5,458 bases of DNA from Rectinema sp003452735 (GCA_035415815.1 DAOOGR010000090.1:1-5458), one strand, 5' to 3'. Positions 1 to 4,868 are shown, numbered from the stretch's first letter. Notes: generated by a model not told the origin, from the sequence alone. Numbers and translations are program-made.

Positions 1-2
1 GC

Positions 3-323
3 AACCACTATCTCGATAATAAATCAGTGATTTTTATCGACGAACCTGAAGCAGCCCTTCATCCAGAAGCGATCTCTCAATTCATGAAGACCATCTATGT
101 GCTCTCAGAGAGCGGTATTCAATTTTTTGTCTCGACTCATTCTTATTTCGTGGTCAAGGGGCTCAGTCTCCTCGCAATAAAACATAAGCAATCGATGCCA
201 GTGTTGTCGCTAGAAAACGGTGTAGCAACAATCGACGATCTTCAGAATGGATATCCCGATAACCCCATTGTGCGCGAGTCGGTGCGTCTCTATGAGCAAG
301 AAGTGGAGCTGAGTCTTTCATGA
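3..323 (+). CDS. ABC/AAA-type ATPase, C-terminal part (gene enters from the left edge)
   Basis: The reading frame is open to the left edge, so this is the last 106 codons of a longer gene; the GTG at 27 is an internal valine codon, not a start. Seen: a Walker B block, VIFIDEPE, with hydrophobic strand then Asp-Glu, followed at once by a D-loop-like AALHP. About 30 residues later comes the H-switch, FFVSTHS. This order and spacing is typical of the C-terminal half of ABC-type ATPases of the OLD/RecF/AAA_15-AAA_21 kind. Only about 55 residues follow the H-switch, so there is no room for the TOPRIM nuclease domain of true OLD proteins. The stop codon overlaps the start of the next gene (ATGA), so the two are probably co-translated. 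Inferred role: ATP-driven sensor or motor for the nuclease-like partner, possibly in phage defence. Walker A and the ABC signature must lie outside the window. Confidence 0.85.
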   Translation, partial: NHYLDNKSVIFIDEPEAALHPEAISQFMKTIYVLSESGIQFFVSTHSYFVVKGLSLLAIKHKQSMPVLSLENGVATIDDLQNGYPDNPIVRESVRLYEQEVELSLS

Positions 324-847
324 ATGGTAACATCGAATCCGGCATGGAATTTGCAGAGCAGCCTGAGAACTATTTCAAAGTTGAGAGCTGCCCCACCATG
401 CGGGCACTTAATGTAAAGACCTGTGATTTCATAATTGCAAAAAAATCGGGTGTTCAAACGAGAGTATTTCTCATAGAAGCTAAAAGCTCTGCTCCTAAAC
501 CACTGCAAGATAATACTACGCAGAAAGAGTCTTGGGAAAAGTTTCTTCAGAATATCTGTGAGAAAATGGTCACTACACTTTTGGTTTTTATAGGCTTAAA
601 AGTGGGGAGGCACTATAGCCAGCTTTCAGACCTTCCTGATACCATAGCACGGGCAGTGCTGGGTGACCTTTCGATTACCCCTTGTCTCGTTCTAAAAGAA
701 CATCCACCGTATGCCCTTTTCCAAATCTCTGATGCCTTGAAAATTAGACTGCAACCTATTGTAAAAAGCTTCGTGTTGGATCAGCCTATCGTCATCAATG
801 CAGATATGGCCATAAAGAAAGGCCTTGTTACTAAAATCATTTCCTGA
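320..847 (+). CDS. Small PD-(D/E)XK nuclease-like partner of the ATPase
   Basis: A 175-residue protein that I do not recognise as a named family. The start at 320 is chosen because its ATG overlaps the ATPase stop by four bases, with a GGAG at 305-308 upstream; Met9 (347) is a weaker alternative. Seen: Asp36 in a hydrophobic strand (CDFIIA), then 16 residues, then FLIEAKSS with Glu53-Ala-Lys55. This matches the D-(x)n-E-x-K arrangement of PD-(D/E)XK nucleases, including a Ser pair after the Lys; Glu13 or Glu22 could be the helix glutamate. There is no signal peptide or clear membrane segment. The C-terminal third is rich in hydrophobic strand/helix alternation and has no motif known to me. 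Inferred: a DNA or RNA nuclease subunit controlled by the upstream ATPase. The nuclease call rests on one short motif and no search was possible. Confidence 0.6.
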   Translation: MNGNIESGMEFAEQPENYFKVESCPTMRALNVKTCDFIIAKKSGVQTRVFLIEAKSSAPKPLQDNTTQKESWEKFLQNICEKMVTTLLVFIGLKVGRHYSQLSDLPDTIARAVLGDLSITPCLVLKEHPPYALFQISDALKIRLQPIVKSFVLDQPIVINADMAIKKGLVTKIIS

Positions 848-856
848 ATCCACTGC

Positions 857-900
857 AATCCTGTAATCCCGTCAAAAATCTTATCCAGTAAATTCTGTAA
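857..900 (+). repeat. Intergenic ATCCTGT-type repeat cluster A
   Basis: The gap between the nuclease-like gene and the dehydratase gene contains degenerate same-direction words: ATCCTGTAATCCCGTC at 858-873, then ATCCAGTAAATTCTGTAA near 883-900. The same words recur in the other intermodule gaps of this window. No hairpin with a T-run is visible, so it does not look like an intrinsic terminator. The cluster ends about 12 bases before the dehydratase ATG, so any leader of that gene would contain part of it. Confidence 0.7.
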
Positions 901-911
901 AGAAGCCCATT

Positions 912-2102
912 ATGGATGCAATCCTAAACCTTATCGGTCGCGATGCTGATTTGTTTGCCGCCGACATCGCCAGCCACGAACAAGAACTTACCGAACTCGT
1001 ACAAGGCTCGCGCTTTTTAGTCATCGGCGGTGCAGGCTCCATCGGTCAGGCGGTCACCAAAGAGATTTTTGCCAGAAGCCCAAAGCTCCTCCATGTGGTC
1101 GATATTTCCGAGAACAACATGGTCGAGCTTGTGCGTGATATTCGCTCATCGCTCGGGTATATCGAGGGCGAATTTGCCACCTTTGCCATCGATGCAGGGA
1201 GCGACATCTTCGATGCGTTTATCGCGAACGGACCTGGCTACGACTATGTGCTCAATCTGTCCGCGCTCAAGCATGTGCGCAGCGAAAAGGACCCGTACAC
1301 GCTCATGCGCATGGTCGATGTCAATATCTTCAATACTGACAAAACGATGCGCCAGGCAGCAGCGATGGGAGCGCGCAAGTACTTTTGCGTGTCTACGGAC
1401 AAGGCCGCCAATCCTGTCAACATGATGGGCGCATCCAAGCGCATCATGGAGTATTTCCTCATGCGCCGCAGCGTGGCAGTGCCGGTCTCCACGGCGCGCT
1501 TTGCGAACGTCGCCTTCTCCGACGGAAGCCTCCTTTACGGCTTTAATCGTCGCATGGAAAAAGACCAGCCGCTCTCTGCGCCGAGCGATGTGCGCCGCTA
1601 CTTTGTCACGCCCAAGGAATCAGGCGAGCTCTGCCTCATGTCCGCGCTCCTGGGTGAAAATCGTGACCTCTTTTTCCCTAAGCTCGATCCAAACGAAAAC
1701 CTCCTTACCTTTAGCGAGATCGCCGTGCGCTACCTTGCAAGCCGCGGCTACGAAGCTGTGGAATGTGCAAGCGAGGACGAAGCCCGCGCGCGGGTGGGCG
1801 AGCTCAAAGCGCAGCGCAAGTGGCCCGTCTATTTCTTTAAAAGCGATACGACCGGTGAGAAGGACTTTGAAGAATTCTACACGGAGCGCGAAACCCTCGA
1901 CATGAGCCGCTTTGCTTCGATCGGCGTCATTAAAAACGAACCCGAGTACGAAGCCGCAGCGCTGACTCGCTTTGAAGACGCGATCCATGCAATGCGGAGC
2001 CGTGGCGTATGGACCCGCCAGGAGCTCATCGATCTTTTTAATGCCACTATCCCAGAGTTTGCACACAAAGAGACCGGCAAATTCCTGGACGGGAGAATGT
2101 GA
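912..2102 (+). CDS. UDP-GlcNAc 4,6-dehydratase-like SDR (FlaA1/CapD short type)
   Basis: A 396-residue cytoplasmic NAD(P)-dependent SDR enzyme. Family members remove water from UDP-N-acetylglucosamine or a related sugar nucleotide to give a 4-keto-6-deoxy intermediate for surface glycans. Seen: Rossmann motif GGAGSIG at residues 39-45; VVDISENNM at 62-70, where the acidic end of strand 2 binds the cofactor; NLSALKHV at 115-122; STDKAANP at 161-168; and MGASKR at 172-177. The usual catalytic Tyr of YxxxK is replaced by Met172 with Lys176 kept, which is diagnostic of the FlaA1/CapD/WbpM branch. Further conserved blocks are RFANVAFSDGS at 196-206 and RYFVTPKESGEL at 229-240. It lacks the membrane domains of long WbpM forms. 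Upstream is only a modest AAAGAAG-like ribosome site. Its stop TGA overlaps the sugar transferase start, so the two form an operon. The exact substrate cannot be read from sequence alone. Confidence 0.9.
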   Translation: MDAILNLIGRDADLFAADIASHEQELTELVQGSRFLVIGGAGSIGQAVTKEIFARSPKLLHVVDISENNMVELVRDIRSSLGYIEGEFATFAIDAGSDIFDAFIANGPGYDYVLNLSALKHVRSEKDPYTLMRMVDVNIFNTDKTMRQAAAMGARKYFCVSTDKAANPVNMMGASKRIMEYFLMRRSVAVPVSTARFANVAFSDGSLLYGFNRRMEKDQPLSAPSDVRRYFVTPKESGELCLMSALLGENRDLFFPKLDPNENLLTFSEIAVRYLASRGYEAVECASEDEARARVGELKAQRKWPVYFFKSDTTGEKDFEEFYTERETLDMSRFASIGVIKNEPEYEAAALTRFEDAIHAMRSRGVWTRQELIDLFNATIPEFAHKETGKFLDGRM

Positions 2103-2785
2103 TGCTGCAGGCCGCGCTCATTCGTTTTTTCGATATAATCTTCTCGGCACTCGCTATCGTGGTGCTTTTCCCATTTATGATTCCCATCATGATTGGGCTC
2201 AAGCTCACCGGGGAGCACTACATCTTCTACCTCCAGCCGCGCGTTGGCAAAGGCGGCAAAGACTTCATGGTGCTCAAATTTGCCACCATGCTCAAAGACA
2301 GCCCGAACCTACCCGGCGGCGTGCTCACCCAAAAAAACGATCCACGCATCCTCCCTATGGGCAAGTTCCTGCGCAAGACTAAGATCAACGAGCTACCACA
2401 GCTTGCCAATATCTTTATTGGTCAGATGAGCGTCGTCGGCCCACGCCCACAAGCACGGCGCCATTACGAACTCTATTCGGACGCGGTTAAGCGCGAAATC
2501 GACAAAGTCCCCCCAGGCCTCTCCGGCATCGCCTCGATCGTCTTCCGCGACGAAGAAGCCATCCTCGATCAGGTACACGGCGACCGCGACCACTTCCACG
2601 ACACCATCATCGCTCCCTACAAAGGCGAACTTGAAGTCTGGTGGGTGCGGCACCGCACCCTTGCCAACTACTTCAAAATCATCATCCTCACCATCATCGT
2701 GCTCTTTGCGCCCCACAGCAGGCTCTATCAAAAATGGTTCAAAGACCTACCACCCGTGCCCAAGGAACTGCAAGCAGTAGTATGA
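2102..2785 (+). CDS. Initiating sugar transferase (monotopic phosphoglycosyl transferase)
   Basis: A 227-residue protein of the bacterial sugar transferase family (WcaJ C-terminal/PglC type), which moves a phospho-sugar from a nucleotide sugar to undecaprenyl phosphate at the inner membrane and so starts a repeat unit. Seen: an N-terminal hydrophobic re-entrant segment at residues 8-33 with internal prolines; QPRVGKGGKDF at 45-55; KFATML at 59-64; LRKTKINELPQLANIF at 90-105; and MSVVGPRPQ at 109-117. A second hydrophobic stretch is at 192-203. The family's usual Asp-Glu catalytic pair reads Asn96-Glu97 here. I chose ATG 2102 because the GGGAGA at 2091-2096 is well spaced from it; GTG 2099 would add one residue. 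Either start overlaps the dehydratase stop, implying coupling. The dehydratase product, or a sugar derived from it, is a plausible donor. Confidence 0.92.
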   Translation: MLQAALIRFFDIIFSALAIVVLFPFMIPIMIGLKLTGEHYIFYLQPRVGKGGKDFMVLKFATMLKDSPNLPGGVLTQKNDPRILPMGKFLRKTKINELPQLANIFIGQMSVVGPRPQARRHYELYSDAVKREIDKVPPGLSGIASIVFRDEEAILDQVHGDRDHFHDTIIAPYKGELEVWWVRHRTLANYFKIIILTIIVLFAPHSRLYQKWFKDLPPVPKELQAVV

Positions 2786-2787
2786 CT

Positions 2788-2868
2788 AATCCTGTAAATC
2801 CCGTAACATCCTGTTATCCCGTTGGCTATCCTGTAAATCCAGTCAACTATCCAGTAAATCCACTCTCC
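2788..2868 (+). repeat. Intergenic ATCCTGT-type repeat cluster B, four tandem units
   Basis: Four imperfect tandem units of 19-21 bases start at 2789, 2808, 2828 and 2849. Each opens with ATCC(T/A)GT and has a second ATCC about ten bases later, so the finer period is near ten bases. This is the most regular copy of the family in the window. It fills almost the whole gap between the sugar transferase stop and the ribosome site of the rfbB relic. It has no dyad symmetry, so it is neither an attC-like site nor a terminator. Confidence 0.8.
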
Positions 2869-2869
2869 T

Positions 2870-2874
2870 GGAGG
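2870..2874 (+). promoter_or_regulatory. Ribosome binding site of the rfbB relic
   Basis: GGAGG lies five bases upstream of the ATG at 2880. It is among the best Shine-Dalgarno sites in the window, which fixes the original start of the now broken dehydratase gene and suggests that it decayed recently. Confidence 0.75.
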
Positions 2875-2879
2875 AAGCA

Positions 2880-3277
2880 ATGAGCGCAGCGCGGAGTTTC
2901 TCGAACATCCTTGTCACCGGTGGGGCGGGGTATCCGGATCGGTATGCGTTTGTCAAGGGCGATATTCGGGAGAGGGCGCTGGTAGAGCGATTTTTTACTC
3001 AGTATGGGATCGATGCAGTAGTGCACTTTGCTGCGGAAAGTCATGTGGATCGTTCGATCCTCGATCCTGAGGCGTTCATCACCACGAATGTGCTCGGCAC
3101 CTACACGCTGCTCGAAGTAGCGCGCCAGGCATGGAGGGGTAGGTATTGCGAAGGTGTTGGACCGCAGTCCGGTACCGCTGCGCAGTCCGCTGGTACCTTG
3201 CCAATCGCATCTGGATTGCCCACGTCCGCTCCGGTGCCTACCGCGCCTGGCTTTCTACAAACTACGACAATCGCTAA
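2880..3277 (+). pseudogene. rfbB: dTDP-glucose 4,6-dehydratase, internally deleted relic
   Basis: The intact enzyme (about 340-360 residues) converts dTDP-glucose to the 4-keto-6-deoxy sugar in dTDP-rhamnose synthesis. Here the N-terminus NILVTGGAG is followed directly by YPDRYAFVKGDI, so the rest of the GGxGxxG motif and roughly 40-50 residues are missing, in frame. The segment VVHFAAESHVDRSI at residues 47-60 and the block through NVLGTYTLLEVARQAW are canonical. The catalytic TDE and YxxxK regions, roughly 190 residues, are absent. From about 3150 the C-terminal end of the family reappears in another frame: RWYLANRIWIAHVRSG then AYRAWLSTNYDNR, ending at TAA 3275-3277, the expected RfbB tail. 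Near the second junction are two unequal copies of GCAGTCCG...GTACC (3164-3176 and 3182-3197). The original frame runs on to a stop at 3363-3365 through unrelated residues. Loss of the cofactor motif and active site means no enzyme activity. Confidence 0.88.
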
Positions 3278-3287
3278 TTTCCTTCAT

Positions 3288-3360
3288 AATCCAGTACATC
3301 CTGCATCATCCTGTCATCCTGTCAAGGAGCTATCTCGTTCATCTAGTCCAAATCCTGAAC
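3288..3360 (+). repeat. Intergenic ATCCTGT-type repeat cluster C
   Basis: This cluster directly follows the rfbB relic. It contains ATCCAGTACATCCTGC, then ATCATCCTGTCATCCTGTC, then looser words (TCATCTAGTCCAAATCCTG). Bases 3297-3326 match 3983-4012 at 29 of 30 positions, differing only by G versus C at 3313/3999. The two copies bracket the RelBE-type module in direct orientation. Confidence 0.8.
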
Positions 3361-3398
3361 TATGAAATAATTCTTGTGTAAATTGCTGTCAATTCTTA

Positions 3399-3671
3399 TT
3401 ACCTATATGCATCCTTTCTATTTTCTATGTCAAGAATAAAGATGATTACCAATTCTTCTGAAATAGTATAGAAAAGCCGATAATCGCCAATTCTGAATCG
3501 ATAAACCTCTTTGTAGGTTCCTTTTAGTCTTTTTGTATTAGGGCCAAAGTAGGGGTTTTCTCGTAAGAGTGGGTAAACGTATTCCTTGATCTTCTTAGAG
3601 AGGAAACTATACTTCGGGGATTGGATTTTCTTCTTGAAGGTTTCAGTCTCTGCAATTCTGAAGTTAGTCAA
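3399..3671 (-). CDS. RelE/ParE-family toxin
   Basis: A 90-residue basic protein. RelE members cut mRNA in the ribosomal A site, whereas ParE members poison gyrase. Seen: a Lys/Arg-rich N-terminal helical region (FKKKIQSP, SKKIKEYVYPLL), then NTKRLKG at 45-51, YRFRIGDYRLFYTI at 57-70, VIIFILDI at 75-82 and ENRKDAYR at 83-90. The strand-rich C-terminal half with Arg60, Arg65, Arg85 and Tyr89 fits RelE-type mRNases better than ParE, but a ParE reading cannot be excluded. The start is TTG at 3671: an in-frame TAA lies immediately upstream and there is no other Met. It overlaps the antitoxin's last eight bases. An AGGAAGG site inside the antitoxin gene (complement of 3682-3688) sits ten bases upstream. 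The base composition is more AT-rich than that of the sugar genes, suggesting acquisition. Confidence 0.87.
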   Translation of the reverse strand: MTNFRIAETETFKKKIQSPKYSFLSKKIKEYVYPLLRENPYFGPNTKRLKGTYKEVYRFRIGDYRLFYTISEELVIIFILDIENRKDAYR

Positions 3672-3897
3672 TTATTGTGTACCTTCCTGCAGCAACATCG
3701 TCCAATCCCTTTTTAATATCCTTTTCGAAGGCGAGGACCTCGTTCATTTCATCATCATCGACGACTGTCTCGTTCAGAGTATAGTTCAGCGCGGCGAACT
3801 CAAGATAATTGGAAATAGTACGTTTTTGTCCTTCAGCGGCTTTTTTGAGGATGGTATAGACAGTGTCGTCGATTCTTACGGTAATTGTCTTTGCCAT
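3664..3897 (-). CDS. Ribbon-helix-helix antitoxin (RelB/CopG-like)
   Basis: A 77-residue acidic partner of the downstream toxin. Seen: an N-terminal ribbon-helix-helix fold, with strand KTITVRI at residues 3-9, helix DTVYTILKKAAE at 11-22, the RTIS turn at 26-29 and helix NYLEFAAL at 30-37. A charged tail with VDDDEMNEV at 46-54 and KKGLDD at 62-67 probably wraps the toxin. Members dimerise through the strand to bind operator DNA and repress their own operon, and free toxin is released when they are degraded. The ATG at 3897 has AGGAGA upstream at good spacing. The gene ends in an eight-base overlap with the toxin, the usual antitoxin-first order. A promoter and three phased repeats lie immediately upstream. 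Confidence 0.87.
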   Translation of the reverse strand: MAKTITVRIDDTVYTILKKAAEGQKRTISNYLEFAALNYTLNETVVDDDEMNEVLAFEKDIKKGLDDVAAGRYTIID

Positions 3898-3910
3898 AGC
3901 AGTCTCCTGT

Positions 3911-3936
3911 ATTCAATAGTATTCAATATAATTCAA
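3911..3936 (-). promoter_or_regulatory. Putative antitoxin operator: three ATTCAA direct repeats at 10-base spacing
   Basis: ATTCAA begins at 3911, 3921 and 3931 on the plus strand (TTGAAT on the minus strand), an exact 10-base spacing close to one helical turn. The first two copies share a longer TATTCAATA. The array overlaps the -10 and spacer of the promoter. Ribbon-helix-helix dimers often bind phased short sites cooperatively, so this is the probable autoregulatory operator; the binding itself is inferred. Confidence 0.55.
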
Positions 3937-3944
3937 AATGTCAA
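3916..3944 (-). promoter_or_regulatory. Promoter of the RelB/RelE-type operon
   Basis: On the minus strand, a perfect -35 TTGACA (complement of 3939-3944) is followed by a 17-base spacer and a -10 TACTAT (complement of 3916-3921). It points into the antitoxin gene, whose ATG is at 3897. The -35 box and part of the spacer fall in a zone of AT-rich repeats that probably form the operator, so autorepression by occlusion is likely. Confidence 0.7.
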
Positions 3945-3980
3945 GAAATATGATAAGGGAGAGGTAGTTAGAGTCATCGG

Positions 3981-4046
3981 TTCATCCTGCATCATCCTCT
4001 CATCCTGTCAAGAATTATCCGGTTCATCCCGTCTAATCCTGTCTAA
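3981..4046 (+). repeat. Intergenic ATCCTGT-type repeat cluster D
   Basis: Located between the divergent antitoxin genes of the two TA modules. It starts with the partner of the 30-base repeat (3983-4012), followed by ATCCGGTTCATCCCGTC and TAATCCTGTCTAAAT. All copies read in the plus direction, the same as the clusters on the far side of each module. The cluster ends about ten bases before the -35 box of the Phd/VapC promoter. Confidence 0.8.
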
Positions 4047-4055
4047 ATATACAAC

Positions 4056-4084
4056 TTGACTATCTTGTCATGTTGTACTATCAT
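4056..4084 (+). promoter_or_regulatory. Promoter of the Phd/VapC operon, predicted leaderless
   Basis: TTGACT at 4056-4061, a 17-base spacer and TATCAT at 4079-4084, only one base from each consensus hexamer. The antitoxin ATG at 4091 lies seven bases past the -10, where transcription should begin, and there is no Shine-Dalgarno site before it. ACTATC occurs twice (4059-4064 and 4077-4082), overlapping the two hexamers, and could be part of the operator. The earlier in-frame ATG at 4070 falls inside the promoter spacer and is unlikely to be used. Confidence 0.65.
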
Positions 4085-4090
4085 AAGACT

Positions 4091-4330
4091 ATGAAAAATT
4101 TGCCTGTTGCTGAGGTTCGGTCGAAATTCTCTTCTGTTCTCAAAGATGTCGCAGAAGGGGAGGAAATTGGCATCACCTTTGGTCGAAAAAAAGAGCCTAT
4201 CGCGGTGATTGTGCCTATCAACGAGTACAAGAAAATAAAGGCCCGCAGACTTGGAACTTTGGAAGGCAAGGCGACAGTCTCCTTTAGCGACGACTGGGAA
4301 ATCACTGACGAAGAATTGGTCGACTTGTGA
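4091..4330 (+). CDS. Phd/YefM-family antitoxin (VapB role)
   Basis: A 79-residue antitoxin, starting at the ATG at 4091 rather than 4070 because Phd proteins begin at this block and because the promoter covers the earlier codon. Seen: LPVAEVRSKFSSVLKDVAEGEEIGI from residue 4, the family's helix-turn-helix-like N-terminal fold; FGRKKEPIAVIVPINEY at 30-46, the classic strand region with the G-R-x-x-x-P-I-A-V core; and an acidic C-terminal tail (FSDDWEITDEELVDL at 65-79) that would neutralise the toxin. The fold dimerises and represses its own promoter. The stop overlaps the toxin start by four bases (GTGA), giving translational coupling. Confidence 0.9.
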   Translation: MKNLPVAEVRSKFSSVLKDVAEGEEIGITFGRKKEPIAVIVPINEYKKIKARRLGTLEGKATVSFSDDWEITDEELVDL

Positions 4331-4722
4331 ACATTCTTCTCGACACGCACTTCTTGCTGTGGTGTTTTATCGATACTGGAAAAATCGAACCACACCTCTA
4401 CGATCAGCTTGTGAGCTCCGAAAATGAGCTCTTTTTTAGCCAGGCGAGCCTCTGGGAAATATCGATCAAATACGGCCTTGGCAAATTCAGCTTGCAAGGC
4501 ATCACGCCAGAAGATTTTTATCAGGAAATCAAAAAGAGCGATCTCAAGTGCCGCCGCCTCATGAATGACGAGCTCATAGGCTACTATCGACTCCCCATCG
4601 AACATCGAGACCCCTTCGACCGGATCATGATTTGGCAAGCGATACAATCCGACTATTATTTCCTTACCTCCGATAGCCAGGCATCAAAATATACCCCCTA
4701 TGGACTAAAGCTCTTGATTTGA
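4327..4722 (+). CDS. vapC: VapC-type PIN-domain toxin
   Basis: A 131-residue PIN-domain ribonuclease. VapC toxins cut tRNA or rRNA using a metal bound by an acidic cluster. Seen: Asp6 in NILLDTHFLLW at the N-terminus; Glu44 in SQASLWEISIKYGLGK; Asp95 and Asp98 in IEHRDPFDRIMIWQA; and Asp116 in YFLTSDSQ. This is the full set of expected acidic positions, so the toxin should be active. Length and the DTHFLLW opening fit the Phd-linked PIN subgroup (Sll0205-like). The start is GTG at 4327, overlapping the antitoxin stop; no strong Shine-Dalgarno site is visible, so translation probably depends on coupling to the antitoxin. The RNA target cannot be inferred. Confidence 0.92.
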   Translation: MNILLDTHFLLWCFIDTGKIEPHLYDQLVSSENELFFSQASLWEISIKYGLGKFSLQGITPEDFYQEIKKSDLKCRRLMNDELIGYYRLPIEHRDPFDRIMIWQAIQSDYYFLTSDSQASKYTPYGLKLLI

Positions 4723-4828
4723 GAGCGAACGCATTTGGTAGCAGTGAAGTGCTTGCTGCTAGGTTACTGTGAAATAATATACTCCTGTAATGTTACTTTA
4801 CCCTTTTTGTTTCTTTTTCAAAAACAGC

Positions 4829-4868
4829 TTATCCCGTTCATCATAGAAAATTCTGAAAATCCTGTCAT
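4829..4868 (+). repeat. Degenerate ATCCTGT-type repeat cluster E in the VapC-Wzz gap
   Basis: The 229-base gap after the toxin gene holds the weakest member of the repeat family: TTATCCCGTTCATCAT near 4829-4844 and AAATCCTGTCAT near 4857-4868, with a stray ACTCCTGTAA at 4781-4790. The rest of the gap is AT-rich. It also holds two small hairpins (stems 4739-4744/4756-4761 and 4893-4897/4904-4908) without T-runs. I see no gene in it. Confidence 0.55.

Noticed and set aside
1620..2066. Minus-strand frame inside the dehydratase gene
   Set aside because: The dehydratase is canonical over this stretch; the reverse frame is open only because of codon bias and shows no recognisable domain.
2788..4046. 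CRISPR array or integron attC sites in the repeat clusters
   Set aside because: Units are degenerate, about 10-20 bases, contiguous without unique spacers, and lack the dyad symmetry and core sites of attC.
3586..4059. Plus-strand frame across the RelBE-type genes
   Set aside because: Antisense to both TA genes and their promoter, with no ribosome site or family-like motif.
4070..4090. ATG at 4070 as the antitoxin start
   Set aside because: It lies in the spacer of a good promoter, and the seven extra residues do not match Phd proteins, which begin at the MKNLPVAEVR block.
4081..4647. Long minus-strand frame opposite the Phd/VapC genes
   Set aside because: It is antisense to two clearly conserved genes, has no family-like motif, and covers the overlap of both; an open shadow frame.
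4739..4761. Hairpin after the VapC gene as a terminator
   Set aside because: Six-base stem TAGCAG/CTGCTA with an 11-base loop and no T-run after it.
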